Below are positions 24,475 through 33,749 of a DNA stretch of 64,000 nt, piece by piece. The notes beneath the pieces are model-generated. The model ran no database searches and was not told the DNA's origin. It saw nothing but the letters and a program-made list of their open reading frames with translations. The stretch's first letter is position 1. Every line of letters starts with the position of its first letter. Both the position numbers and the translations under genes were made by a program. Source of the DNA: Sphingomonas sp. TZW2008. GTDB taxonomy: Bacteria > Pseudomonadota > Alphaproteobacteria > Sphingomonadales > Sphingomonadaceae. The stretch covers positions 115,939 to 179,938 of the forward strand of contig NZ_BDJB01000004.1 in NCBI RefSeq assembly GCF_002117915.1, given 5' to 3'.

Positions 24475-26076
24475 ATGACGATGGCTGCAGACGGCGTAGC
24501 GGGCGAGCCGGCGCCGAGCGACATTCGACTGGTGATATCGGCGTCGGCGCTCGGCACCGTGTTCGAATGGTATGATTTCTTCATCTACGGCACGCTCGCC
24601 GCCTCGGGGGTGATCGGACGCACCTTCTTTCCCGCGGGGAACGAGACGGTGCAAGCGCTGCTCGCCTGGGCCGGCTTCGCTGTTGGCTTCGGGTTCCGGC
24701 CGCTGGGCGCAGTGGTGTTCGGCTATCTCGGCGACCGGCTGGGCCGCAAATACACCTTCCTCGTCACGATCACGCTGATGGGCATCGCGACCGCTGGCGT
24801 CGGCCTGGTCCCGTCCTACGCCGCGATCGGCATGGCGGCGCCGCTCATCGTCATCCTGCTGCGGATCGCGCAGGGACTGGCGCTGGGCGGTGAATATGGC
24901 GGGGCGGCGGTCTATGTCGCCGAGCATTCGCCCGCTGGCCGCAGCGGCTATTACACGAGTTTCATCCAGGCGGGCGTCGCGGGCGGCTTCGTGCTTAGCC
25001 TCGCGGTCGTGCTCGGCTTCAAGGCGCTGATCCCGGCCGACGCGTGGAGCGCGTGGGGCTGGCGCCTGCCGTTCCTCTTCTCGGTGCTGCTGCTCGCGAT
25101 ATCGCTGTGGATGCGCGTCAAGCTGTCCGAAAGCCCCGTGTTCAAGAAGATGCGCGCAGCGGGCGAGATCGAGAAGAACCCGGTCCGCGCCAGCTTCACC
25201 TATCCCGGCAACATCAAGCGGATGTTCGTCGCGCTGATCGGCATCGCCGCCGGGCTGACGGTGATCTGGTACACGTCGATGTTCAGCGTCCTGTCGTTCC
25301 TGCAAACGACGATGCGCGTCGAGGAAACGACGGCGCAGCTGCTGTCCGGCGCCGGGGCGATGATGGGGCTGTTCTGGTTCGTCTATTTCGGGCGGCTGTC
25401 GGATCGTATCGGGCGCAAGAAGCCGATCGTCATCGGGTATGTCCTGACGCTGATCTTCCTGTTTCCGATCTTCTGGCTGATCGCCGGTGCCGCCAACCCG
25501 GCCCTCGCCGCGGCCGGGCGCGCATCGCCGGTCGTCGTGTCCGGCCCGGACTGCACCTACAGCCCGTTCGCGGCGAAGCAGGCGACCGAGTGCGGCCGGC
25601 TGCTTGATACGCTGTCAAAAAAAGGGGTGCCGTACACCACGGCCGAGGCGCCGGCGACGACGCTCACCATCGGGACGCAGCCGCTCGCCGATCGCTCACC
25701 CGAGGCGGTCGACGCCGCCCTCGCGCAGGCGGGCTACGATCTGGCGAAGGTTTCGCCGTCCGCGGGCAACGTCGCGCTGATCCTGCTCGGCATTCTCGCG
25801 ATCACCGGCCTGTCGGGCATCACTTATGGCCCGGTGGCGGCGGCGCTGGCAGAGATGTTCCCGCCGGCGATCCGCTACTCGTCGCTGTCCATCCCCTATC
25901 ATCTGGGCACCGGCTATTTCGGCGGATTTCTGCCGTTCATCAGCCAGTATATCGTCGCCAAGACGGGCAATCCGTTCGCCGGGCTATGGTATACCTGGGC
26001 GATCACGCTGCTCGCGCTGATCGTGTGCCTCGTGTGGCTGCGCGACGATGCGCAAGGGCGCGCGACGGTGGCGTGA
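24475..26076 (+). CDS. MFS transporter of the metabolite:H+ symporter type
   Basis: A 533-residue major facilitator, MHS (ProP-like) subfamily. It has the N-terminal GTVFEWYDFFIYGTLA motif, GDRLGRKYTFLVT in loop 2-3, GLALGGEYGGAAVYVAEH in TM4-5 and GRLSDRIGRKKPIV in loop 8-9. About 12 membrane helices are expected. A hydrophilic insertion of about 85 residues (roughly 345-425) with two Cys (DCTYSP, ATECGRL) lies in a loop between late helices, so it is longer than typical members. The substrate is unknown; relatives carry proline, betaine, citrate or dicarboxylates. Confidence 0.9.
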   Translation: MTMAADGVAGEPAPSDIRLVISASALGTVFEWYDFFIYGTLAASGVIGRTFFPAGNETVQALLAWAGFAVGFGFRPLGAVVFGYLGDRLGRKYTFLVTITLMGIATAGVGLVPSYAAIGMAAPLIVILLRIAQGLALGGEYGGAAVYVAEHSPAGRSGYYTSFIQAGVAGGFVLSLAVVLGFKALIPADAWSAWGWRLPFLFSVLLLAISLWMRVKLSESPVFKKMRAAGEIEKNPVRASFTYPGNIKRMFVALIGIAAGLTVIWYTSMFSVLSFLQTTMRVEETTAQLLSGAGAMMGLFWFVYFGRLSDRIGRKKPIVIGYVLTLIFLFPIFWLIAGAANPALAAAGRASPVVVSGPDCTYSPFAAKQATECGRLLDTLSKKGVPYTTAEAPATTLTIGTQPLADRSPEAVDAALAQAGYDLAKVSPSAGNVALILLGILAITGLSGITYGPVAAALAEMFPPAIRYSSLSIPYHLGTGYFGGFLPFISQYIVAKTGNPFAGLWYTWAITLLALIVCLVWLRDDAQGRATVA

Positions 26077-26104
26077 TCGTGCCGCCGCGGCTAAGGCGCC
26101 GCGG

Positions 26105-27130
26105 ATGACTGCGCCCAGCCGCCTCCGGCTCGATCGAGCCGCACTAGTCGACAATTGGTGTGCGCTGGCGCGCATGAGCGGCACGGCGGCATGCGGCGCG
26201 GCGGTGAAGGCCGACGGCTACGGCCTGGGTGCCCGCGCCGTCGTGACGCATCTCGCTGCTGCCGGTTGCCGCGACTTCTTCGTCGCCACCTGGGCCGAGG
26301 CAGCGGCACTCGGCGAGCTCGAAGCGCCGCTGAGCGTGCTCCACGGCGTTCGTGCCGAGGACTTGGAGCAGGCGCTGCACGGTCACGCCCGGCCGGTGCT
26401 CAATACCGCGGCCCAAGTGCGGCGCTGGCGTGAAGCGGGGGGCGGGGCATGCGACGTGATGGTCGACACCGGCATGAACCGGCTCGGCATCTCTCCCGCT
26501 GACGTTCACGCCGGGCTGCTCGACGGGCTGACGATCGACACCCTGATGAGCCACCTTGCCTGCGCCGATGAGGACGCGGCGATGAACGCGCGGCAGCGCC
26601 AGGCGCTCGCCGGGCTGGCTGGGCGGACGGCGGCGCGGCGGCTGAGTCTTGCCAACTCCGCCGGGATCGCGCTTGGCGGCGATTACGCGTTCGATCTCAC
26701 GCGGCCGGGGCTCGCGCTCTACGGCGGCGTGTCGCGCGGCGAGTTCGCCGCGATTATCCGGCCGGTAGTGACGATCGAGGCGCAGGTGCTGCAAGTGCGC
26801 CGCGTGCCGGCCGGCGCGCCCGTCGGCTACAATGCCACCTGGACCTCGCGCCGCGACAGCGACGTGGCGATCGTCAACCTCGGCTATGCGGACGGGTATC
26901 GCCGTGCGCTGTCGGATCGTGGCACGGCGTTCGTCAGTGGCAGCGCAGTGCCGGTGATCGGCCGCGTATCGATGGATCTTACGGCGCTGGACGTGACCGA
27001 CTGTCCGATTGGTGAAGGTGAGTGGGTTGCGTTCGACACCGATCTCGCGCGGGTGTCTGCCGCATCGGGCGTGTCGCAGTATGAACTGCTCACTGGCCTT
27101 GGCGCACGTTTCGAGCGCCGCTGGACCTGA
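26105..27130 (+). CDS. alr: Alanine racemase
   Basis: A 341-residue PLP enzyme supplying D-alanine for peptidoglycan. The PLP lysine is K35 in AVKADGYGLG and the second catalytic base is the Tyr in PVGYNATW. Also visible are DTGMNRLGI, the HLACAD loop, RPGLALYGG and GRVSMDLTALDVT. ATG 26105 is chosen; an in-frame ATG 19 codons upstream gives a basic extension not typical of the family. It lies 28 bases after the transporter gene and could be co-transcribed with it. Confidence 0.94.
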   Translation: MTAPSRLRLDRAALVDNWCALARMSGTAACGAAVKADGYGLGARAVVTHLAAAGCRDFFVATWAEAAALGELEAPLSVLHGVRAEDLEQALHGHARPVLNTAAQVRRWREAGGGACDVMVDTGMNRLGISPADVHAGLLDGLTIDTLMSHLACADEDAAMNARQRQALAGLAGRTAARRLSLANSAGIALGGDYAFDLTRPGLALYGGVSRGEFAAIIRPVVTIEAQVLQVRRVPAGAPVGYNATWTSRRDSDVAIVNLGYADGYRRALSDRGTAFVSGSAVPVIGRVSMDLTALDVTDCPIGEGEWVAFDTDLARVSAASGVSQYELLTGLGARFERRWT

Positions 27131-27134
27131 TCAT

Positions 27135-28187
27135 TCACCCGACGCTGCGCAGCCAATCCCGCAGCGGTTCCCACAACTGCTCCTTGGCACGACTGCCGAC
27201 GACCATGCCGACGTGTCCGGCACCCAGATCACGCCGGTCGGCTAGTCCGATCGCGCTGGCGGCGGGCACGATGCGATCGTTGAGCGACACGAACTCCGCA
27301 GCGGGGCAGGCGAGCGCGAGCGGATTGACGGGCGCGCCGGCGACGCGCCATTCGCCGCGCCCCGTCACGTCGCGGGCGAGGAAGTCCTCGAACAGTTCGG
27401 CGCCCGCGGCATAGGTCAGCGGCGCGCCGGCGTTGGCCCAGTCCTCCATCGCGACGAACATCGTCGCATCGGCATCGGGCATTGTCGCGAACGCCTCGTA
27501 CTTCGCGATCGTGCGCGCTGGATCGAGCTTCCAGAAGCCGGTCTGCAATACTTCCATTGGTACGAGGCCAAGCGACGCGCATCCCGGCTGTGCGGACCGC
27601 CACAGCGCCGCGATGTCCCGCCGCGCCGCTTCGCCATAGCCCGCAAATCGCCATGGCGACGCGATCGTCGCGACGCCGGCAACCGGCCCGGCTGCAGCCG
27701 CCGCGAGGCTCATTGTCCCGCCGAGGCAGTAGCCGACCAGGATTGGCGGCAGGGCGAAGCGGCGGATCATCGGCAGCAGCAGCCGCTCGACGTGGCCGCC
27801 GACGTCCATCGCGTGCTCATCGGCAGACGGCGTTCCCCAATCGATCAGCCACGTGCGGAACCCCTGCGTCGCGATCCATCGCAGCAGCGACCGTCCGTCG
27901 ATGAGGTCGAGGATGTGCGGCGGATTGATCAGCGAGGGGACGAAGATCACGGGGCGCCCATCGCCACCGTAATCGCGTAGTCGCGCTCGGCCCTGCCGCC
28001 GCCTCGCCGACGCCAAGCGACGCGGCGTTCGGGAATATGTCTGATAGCGCCGCAGACCGGCCAATGCCGCGGCGCGACGTGACGGCGATGTTGCGGTTTC
28101 GCTGCGCAACATGTCGAGGAATAGCGGCAGCGGGCGCGGTCCGTGTTGCAGCGCCGCATGCGATGCTATAGCCCCGTTGTCATTCAC
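27135..28187 (-). CDS. PhaC-like alpha/beta hydrolase (short PHA synthase family)
   Basis: A 350-residue alpha/beta-hydrolase of the polyhydroxyalkanoate synthase family. The nucleophile is C154 in GYCLGG, the PhaC-type lipase box with Cys instead of Ser. An Asp in SLNDRIVP and a His in GAGHVGM complete a triad, and VPSLINPPHILDL with FRTWLIDWG are PhaC hallmarks. At 350 residues it lacks the long N-terminal domain of class I enzymes and is near class III length, but no phaE is adjacent. It may be a short synthase or a related hydrolase. The GTG start at 28187 is 15 bases from the divergent phaR start. Confidence 0.82.
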   Translation of the reverse strand: MNDNGAIASHAALQHGPRPLPLFLDMLRSETATSPSRRAAALAGLRRYQTYSRTPRRLASARRRQGRARLRDYGGDGRPVIFVPSLINPPHILDLIDGRSLLRWIATQGFRTWLIDWGTPSADEHAMDVGGHVERLLLPMIRRFALPPILVGYCLGGTMSLAAAAAGPVAGVATIASPWRFAGYGEAARRDIAALWRSAQPGCASLGLVPMEVLQTGFWKLDPARTIAKYEAFATMPDADATMFVAMEDWANAGAPLTYAAGAELFEDFLARDVTGRGEWRVAGAPVNPLALACPAAEFVSLNDRIVPAASAIGLADRRDLGAGHVGMVVGSRAKEQLWEPLRDWLRSVG

Positions 28188-28202
28188 GGGTGGGGCCTTG
28201 CG

Positions 28203-28745
28203 ATGAAGAAGCAGCACGACGGATCCGGGGCAGTCATCATCAAGAAATACGCCAACCGGCGGCTCTACAACACCGAAAGTTCGTCCTACATCACGCTCGA
28301 CCACCTTGCGGCGATGACGCGCGAGGGGCGCGAGTTCAAAGTCGTCGATGCCAAGACCGACGACGATATCACGCATAACGTGCTGACTCAGATCATCATG
28401 GAGGAGGAAGGCCGCGGCGCAACACCGATGCTGCCGGTCAATTTCCTGCGCCAGCTGATCTCGATGTACGGCGATTCGATGCAGGCGATGGTGCCGGGCT
28501 ATCTCGAAGCGTCGATGGACAGCTTTCGCCGCAACCAGGCGCAATTCAAGTCGGCAGTCGAGGGCGCGTTCGCCGGTTCGCCGTTCGCCGAGATGGCGAA
28601 GCGCAACATGGCGATGTTCGAGGCCGCGACCAGCGCGTTCAAGCCGAAGCCAGCAGCGCCGGTTAGCGCGACCAAGGACGACGAGATCGCCGCGCTGAAG
28701 GCGGAACTCGCCAAGCTGCAGGACAAGGTCGACAAGCTCGGTTGA
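28203..28745 (+). CDS. phaR: Polyhydroxyalkanoate synthesis regulator PhaR
   Basis: A 180-residue PhaR. The N-terminal DNA-binding domain reads VIIKKYANRRLYNTESSSYI, TLDHLAAM, and FKVVDAKTDDDITHNVLTQI. The accumulation-regulator middle part (LPVNFLRQLISMYGDSMQAM) and a C-terminal coiled coil follow. PhaR proteins bind PHA granules and repress phasin and PHA genes. ATG 28203 is preceded by a weak site; an upstream in-frame ATG overlaps the divergent PhaC-like gene and is unlikely. Confidence 0.94.
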   Translation: MKKQHDGSGAVIIKKYANRRLYNTESSSYITLDHLAAMTREGREFKVVDAKTDDDITHNVLTQIIMEEEGRGATPMLPVNFLRQLISMYGDSMQAMVPGYLEASMDSFRRNQAQFKSAVEGAFAGSPFAEMAKRNMAMFEAATSAFKPKPAAPVSATKDDEIAALKAELAKLQDKVDKLG

Positions 28746-28789
28746 CGCCTTCGCCCGGCGGCGACGCCGGGAGACGGTTCGTCACGCCG

Positions 28790-29593
28790 TCACTTCGGCT
28801 TGACGAACTTCAGCGTGAAACGATCGCTCTCGCCGATGGCGGCGTATTTCGCGCGATCGACGTCCTTGAGCGCGAAGGTCGGCGGCAGCGTCCAGACGCC
28901 GCCGGGGTGATCGTGCGTGTCCTTGGGATTGGCATTGACCTGGCTTTCGCCGGCAAGCTTGAACCCCGCGGCCTCGGCGAGGCGAACCACCGTCGAACGT
29001 TTGATGTATCCGCTCTTCTTCTCAAGCGCGGTGTCCATCGTTTCCGGCAGGCGGTGATCGACGACGCCGAGCACGCCGCCCGGCTTCAGCGCAGCGTAGA
29101 AGGCCGCAAACGTGCCCGGCGCGGCGGCCGGATTGTCGTTCATCAGGAGGTTGTGGACGTTACGGAACGTCAGCACGACGTCGGCGCTGCCGGCAGGCAG
29201 CGTGCTGGCGCCGGTCGCGGGATCGATCGTTGCGACCGTTGTTGGGCCGAACCATGCCTGCTTGCCCGCGAGCATCGTCTTGGTGCGATCGGCCGCGTTG
29301 CTCGGCACCAGTGCCACGTAGCGCCCCTTGCCCTTGACCATCGGCGCCAGGATCTCGGTGTACCAGCCGCCGCCGGGGATAAATTCGACCACGGTGTCGC
29401 CCGGTTTGACGCCGAAGAAGGCGAGCGTTTCGGCGGGATGGCGATAGATGTCGCGCGCGCGGTTCGCGGCGCTGCGCTGCGGATCCTTGAGCGCGGCGGC
29501 GACGGCACCGCTTGGCGCCTTTGGTGCGGCAGGGGCGGCGCCCAGCGTGGCGGCGCTGGCGAGAAGGACGGTCGCAATGGCGGCGTGGCGCAT
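28790..29593 (-). CDS. Exported methyltransferase-like protein
   Basis: A 267-residue protein with an N-terminal signal peptide (MRHAAIATVLLASAATLGAAPA) followed by a class I SAM-methyltransferase-like fold. It has the motif-I-like VVEFIPGGGWYTEILAP, SADVVLTFRNVHN, and LKPGGVLGVVDHR. The glycine-rich loop suggests SAM could bind, but a periplasmic location is odd for a SAM enzyme because SAM is cytoplasmic. Such secreted proteins are common in sphingomonads and of unknown function. Confidence 0.8.
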   Translation of the reverse strand: MRHAAIATVLLASAATLGAAPAAPKAPSGAVAAALKDPQRSAANRARDIYRHPAETLAFFGVKPGDTVVEFIPGGGWYTEILAPMVKGKGRYVALVPSNAADRTKTMLAGKQAWFGPTTVATIDPATGASTLPAGSADVVLTFRNVHNLLMNDNPAAAPGTFAAFYAALKPGGVLGVVDHRLPETMDTALEKKSGYIKRSTVVRLAEAAGFKLAGESQVNANPKDTHDHPGGVWTLPPTFALKDVDRAKYAAIGESDRFTLKFVKPK

Positions 29594-29661
29594 TATCTCT
29601 CTCCGGTTCGTCGTGCGCCACGTTTGAGCGGCGCGATGGCACGGGGTGTGGAGGCAAGTCG

Positions 29662-29853
29662 ATGGCGACGCAAGCGGTGCTGCTGGGGGCGGCGGGATCG
29701 TGTACGGCGGCGGCGCTGGTCGCGGCGTGGCGCGATCGCCGCCGCACGTGCCGTTACGACCCGGATGCGGTCGGGATCGTCGATTGGCGCACGGTACAGC
29801 TGGCAGCGATCGGCGCCGCGCTTGTGCTGATCGTCCTCGCAATCAAGCAATAG
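29662..29853 (+). CDS. Small two-helix membrane protein
   Basis: A 63-residue frame with a GGAGG ribosome site before ATG 29662. Two hydrophobic segments (AVLLGAAGSCTAAALVAAW and VQLAAIGAALVLIVLAI) flank a basic, aspartate-rich loop (RDRRRTCRYDPDAV). It is convergent with the protease gene: the two stop codons are directly adjacent. No family is recognised. Confidence 0.62.
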   Translation: MATQAVLLGAAGSCTAAALVAAWRDRRRTCRYDPDAVGIVDWRTVQLAAIGAALVLIVLAIKQ

Positions 29854-31020
29854 TCAGTAGAAGCGCTGCAGCGTCAGCCGTCGCTGCGTCCCGTCGCACA
29901 GGCCCAGCGCGACGACACGGCCGGGCGTACCCGCGGACCAGGTGGCTAGGGTGCTGCTGCCGTAGTTGGCGGGGATCGGCTGGCCATCGATCGTGCAGAT
30001 CGTCTCGCCTTCCTTCCATCCCGCCGCGGCGGCGGGCCCTCCGCGCATCACATGGAGAATGCGCAGCCGATCGGTGTCGACGCCGACCAGAAGCCCGCTG
30101 GTGGATCGCACGGGCGGCTGGTCGGCGGTCGAGCCTGGGCTCAGCACCATCCGGCCGGCGGCAGGGTCGAGCAGGACGCGATAGTTCTGCAGGAAGCCCG
30201 AGCCGATGCGCCCCGCGACTTCGATTGATTCGGAGAAGCCGCCGGCCGGCTCGACGCGGACCTCGACCGAGCGTGCCGTCAGTTGGCCGAGCGTCAGCGC
30301 AGGGACGATGCCGATCGTACTCGTCACCGCACCGGCTAGGCCGAACGATATCGCGGTCGTCGTCGGCGTCTTGGCAAGCCGCGCCGCCGCCCATCCGGCG
30401 CTGGTGACGGTGATCGACGATCCGTCGCCGGTATCGACCACCATCGGCCGCAGGCGTGCGGCGCCGAGCGTGATCTCGCTGACGTAGACCAGCCGATCGC
30501 GCGAGATCGCGAGCGGCGCGGTGCGGCCGTTGAACGGCATCCGTCCGCTCGGTAGCAGGCGGAAGCGGCGGTTGGCATAATCGATGTCGAGCGCATAGGT
30601 GCCGGTCAGATCGCGGCCGACAAGAAGGTCGACTGCCTTCGCGCTGCCGGTGGCGAGCGCGGGCAGGGTCGCGACGGTTAGCCCGCCGCCTCGCCGCGTA
30701 ACGCCGCCGAGCGTCACCGTACGTGTACCGGCCCAGCCGATATCGACCAGCCCGCCGATCGCGGTCGCACTGCCGCCTGGGCGCACGGGCATAGCCGCGG
30801 CGGTGGCGAAGCGACGCGACAGCACCGAATAGCTGACGCCGGTATCCAGAATTGCGGTCGCGGGGCGGCCGTCGATCGCCATGGTGAAGCGCAGCTGGTT
30901 GCCCGGCGTCAGATCGAACGGCACCCAGCGCGTCTCCGCATCGGCGGCGAGAGTCGCGGTTCCGACCGGCTGGGCGGCAGGCAGCGCGAGCGCCGACAGG
31001 AGCATGGGGATGAGAAACAC
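29854..31020 (-). CDS. Retropepsin-like aspartic protease with C-terminal PDZ domain
   Basis: A 388-residue exported protein. A signal peptide (MFLIPMLLSALALPAAQP) is followed by two retropepsin/pepsin-like halves, each with a DTG: ILDTGVSYSVLS (D59) and VVDTGDGSS (D196), the two aspartates needed for catalysis in a single chain. A PDZ domain (about residues 315-388: GLLVGVDTDRLRILHVMRGG, then EGETICTIDGQPI) closes the protein. It is probably periplasmic; the substrate is unknown. Confidence 0.85.
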   Translation of the reverse strand: MFLIPMLLSALALPAAQPVGTATLAADAETRWVPFDLTPGNQLRFTMAIDGRPATAILDTGVSYSVLSRRFATAAAMPVRPGGSATAIGGLVDIGWAGTRTVTLGGVTRRGGGLTVATLPALATGSAKAVDLLVGRDLTGTYALDIDYANRRFRLLPSGRMPFNGRTAPLAISRDRLVYVSEITLGAARLRPMVVDTGDGSSITVTSAGWAAARLAKTPTTTAISFGLAGAVTSTIGIVPALTLGQLTARSVEVRVEPAGGFSESIEVAGRIGSGFLQNYRVLLDPAAGRMVLSPGSTADQPPVRSTSGLLVGVDTDRLRILHVMRGGPAAAAGWKEGETICTIDGQPIPANYGSSTLATWSAGTPGRVVALGLCDGTQRRLTLQRFY

Positions 31021-31122
31021 GCGCCCGCTTACCGGCTGTCGCGCAGAACCGCCATCACTGCGTCGGGTGCGTGCACGCGGCTGCGCCGGTGCCCGATCAG
31101 CGCTGACGGTCAGGTGTGACGA

Positions 31123-32640
31123 TCAGAGGCACGCTTCGAGGAACGCTTGGTCGAACCCGAACTGCTTGGCCTTGTCGATCGAATAGGGGCGCAAGCCCAT
31201 CGCGCGATACTCGCCGATGATCTTTCCGTCGGCGCTCTCGTCGAGATACTCGAACTTGAACAGCTCCTGCGTCACGATGACGGGGCCTTCCATGCCGATC
31301 ACTTCGGTGACGTTGGTGACGCGGCGCGAGCCGTCGCGTAGGCGCTTCACCTGGATGATCATGTCGACGGAATCGGCGATCTGGCGGCTGATCGCTTCCT
31401 TGGGCACCTTGATGTCCGACATCATCACCATGTTCTCCATACGCGCCAGCGCCTCGCGCGGGGAGTTGGAGTGGAGCGTGCACATCGAGCCATCGTGGCC
31501 GGTGTTCATTGCCGAGAGCATGTCGAAACACTCGCTGCCACGGATTTCGCCCAGAATGATGCGATCGGGGCGCATACGCAGCGCGTTCTTGACGAGGTCG
31601 CGGATCGAAATCTCGCCCTGACCTTCGAGGTTGGCGGGGCGGGTTTCGAGCGGCAGCCAGTGCGGCTGCTGCAGGCGAAGCTCGGCCGCGTCCTCGATCG
31701 TCAGCACGCGCTCGCCCGGGTCGATCATCTTAGACAACGCGTTGAGCATCGTCGTCTTGCCCGAGCCGGTGCCACCCGAAATGACGATGTTGAAGCGGCA
31801 GGCGCCGGCGATTTTCAGCGCGGTCGCCATCTTGGGTGACATCGAGCCGAAGCCCGCCATCATGTCGAGCGTGATCGGCTTGGCGGAGAATTTACGGATC
31901 GAGATGGCGGTGCCGCGAAGCGAGAGCGGCGGGACGATCACGTTGACGCGGCTGCCGTCCTTGAGGCGGGCGTCGGCGAGCGGCGTGGTCTGGTCGACGC
32001 GGCGGCCGACTGAGTTGCAGATGCGCTGCGCAATCTGGAACAGATGCTCTTCGTCGCGGAACTGGATCTGGGCGAGCTGGAGCTTGCCCTTCTTTTCGAT
32101 GAAGGTCTGCTCGGGCCCGTTGACCATGATGTCCGAGATTTCGGGATCGGCGAGCAGCTCCTCGAGCGGCCCCAATCCGAGCAGCTCGTCGACCAGCACC
32201 TTTTCCAGCGCGAACTGTTCGCGGCGGTTGAGGGTGAGCTTCAGTTCGGCGAGCACCTCGCCGATGATTGGGCGGAATTCTTCCGCGAGCTCGTCCTTGC
32301 CGAGCGTTGCCGCGGCCTCCGGGTCGACGCGCTCGAGCAGGCGCGGGAGCACCTGTTCCTTGATCTTGTGGATCGACGCTTCGAAACCCTCGACGCGACT
32401 ATTGCCCGCCTCCCCCGATGATGCCTGACGGTCGGCGAGCCGCTGCATCGCGTCGATCTGACCAACAGGGATCATGCCGGCATCGGGCGCGGCGATCTCA
32501 CCGGGAAGCGCGAGCGTGTCGATAGGCGGGAATTGTTCGCCACCCTCCGGTCGCCCGGTGCCGCCCTGCATCGGGCGTGCGACGCCGAAGCCGGGGCGTG
32601 CGCCCGCTGTGATCCCGTTACGACGCCCGAATGCGCTCAC
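31123..32640 (-). CDS. cpaF: CpaF family secretion/pilus ATPase
   Basis: A 505-residue type II/IV secretion ATPase of the CpaF/TadA group that powers Tad/Flp pilus assembly. A disordered N-terminus (1-90) leads to the all-helical N-domain. The ATPase core has Walker A GGTGSGKTT (289-297), an Asp box with LTIEDAAELRL, Walker B-like ILGEIRGSECFDML, and the His box TGHDGSMCTLHSNSPREAL. No other tad or cpa genes are adjacent here, so this copy is either separated from the main locus or a paralogue. Confidence 0.92.
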   Translation of the reverse strand: MSAFGRRNGITAGARPGFGVARPMQGGTGRPEGGEQFPPIDTLALPGEIAAPDAGMIPVGQIDAMQRLADRQASSGEAGNSRVEGFEASIHKIKEQVLPRLLERVDPEAAATLGKDELAEEFRPIIGEVLAELKLTLNRREQFALEKVLVDELLGLGPLEELLADPEISDIMVNGPEQTFIEKKGKLQLAQIQFRDEEHLFQIAQRICNSVGRRVDQTTPLADARLKDGSRVNVIVPPLSLRGTAISIRKFSAKPITLDMMAGFGSMSPKMATALKIAGACRFNIVISGGTGSGKTTMLNALSKMIDPGERVLTIEDAAELRLQQPHWLPLETRPANLEGQGEISIRDLVKNALRMRPDRIILGEIRGSECFDMLSAMNTGHDGSMCTLHSNSPREALARMENMVMMSDIKVPKEAISRQIADSVDMIIQVKRLRDGSRRVTNVTEVIGMEGPVIVTQELFKFEYLDESADGKIIGEYRAMGLRPYSIDKAKQFGFDQAFLEACL

Positions 32641-32708
32641 GATCGTTCTTCCCTAATGGTCGATCGGGCACGCTAAGCTGCACCTTTTGCGAATTGCTTA
32701 ACCGGCGA

Positions 32709-33749
32709 TCAATCGCCTTTTCGCTCGACCTCGCGGTTGAGCAGCGCCCGCTTGCGCTCGGCGCCATAGGCGTAGCCGCCGATGCCACCGTCGCTGCGCG
32801 TCACGCGGTGGCACGGGATCAGCAGCGGCACGTGATTCGCCCCGCACGCGCTGCCGGCCGCGCGCACCGCCCCCGGATGACCGGCGAGCGCCGCGAGCTC
32901 GGCGTAGCTGCGCGTCTCGCCCGAGGGGATCGAACGCAGCGCCTGCCACACCGCTTCCTGAAAGGCGGTGCCGCGTACGTCCAGCGGCAGATCGTGGTGC
33001 CGCGCCGGCGATTCGACCAGCGCGACGACCTCGTTCGCCAGCTCCTGCAGCGCGATGTCGTCGGCGAGGATCCGGGCGGCGGGGAAGCGCTGCGCCAGGG
33101 CGGCGCCGTCCTCGTCGAAGGCGATGCGGCAGATGCCGCGCGCGGTCGCGGCGATCAGCAGCGAGCCGAGATCCGTCGGGACGATCGTCCAGCGGATCGT
33201 CGTTCCCGCGCCTCCGCGCGACCAGACACGCGGCGCCATGCCGAGCCGGACGGCGCCGTCGGCGTAGAAGCGGCTCGGCGCCGAATAGCCCGCGGCATAG
33301 ACCGCGCCGGTCACCGTAGCGCCGTCGGTCAGCGCCCGGGCGGCGCGGTCGGCCTTGATCCCGCGCGCGTAGCTTGCCGGCGTCACGCCCGTCGCTTGCT
33401 TGAACAGGCGATGGAAATGGTGCGGGGCGTAGCCGACGTGGCGCGCAACCGCATCGAGCGACGGGGCGGTTTCGGTGCTGTCGATCAGCACGATCGCCGC
33501 GGCGACGGCCGCCGTGTCACGCGCAGTCTCGTCCGGTCGGCAGCGCAGGCAGGCGCGGTAGCCCGCTGCGCGCGCCGCCGCCGGATCGCGGTAGAACGCC
33601 ATGTTCTCGCGCCGCGGGCGCCGCGCCGGACAGCTCGGCTTGCAGTAGATACCCGTCGTCCGCACGGCGCCGACGAAGGTGCCGTCGGCGCGGCGATCGC
33701 GGGCTTCGAACGCGGCCCAGGCGGTGTCTGGATCAATACTGTCGCTCAT
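32709..33749 (-). CDS. ada: Bifunctional DNA repair/transcription regulator Ada
   Basis: A 346-residue Ada. The N-terminal zinc/methyl-acceptor domain has C36, C40, C67 and C70 (GIYCKPSC and RACLRCRPDE); C36 corresponds to the phosphotriester methyl acceptor. An AraC helix-turn-helix follows (SLDAVARHVGYAPHHFHRLF, ATGVTPASYARG). The O6-methylguanine methyltransferase domain carries the acceptor C313 in IPCHRV. It both repairs alkylated DNA and activates its own regulon. ATG 33749 is preferred to one 7 codons upstream. Confidence 0.95.
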   Translation of the reverse strand: MSDSIDPDTAWAAFEARDRRADGTFVGAVRTTGIYCKPSCPARRPRRENMAFYRDPAAARAAGYRACLRCRPDETARDTAAVAAAIVLIDSTETAPSLDAVARHVGYAPHHFHRLFKQATGVTPASYARGIKADRAARALTDGATVTGAVYAAGYSAPSRFYADGAVRLGMAPRVWSRGGAGTTIRWTIVPTDLGSLLIAATARGICRIAFDEDGAALAQRFPAARILADDIALQELANEVVALVESPARHHDLPLDVRGTAFQEAVWQALRSIPSGETRSYAELAALAGHPGAVRAAGSACGANHVPLLIPCHRVTRSDGGIGGYAYGAERKRALLNREVERKGD

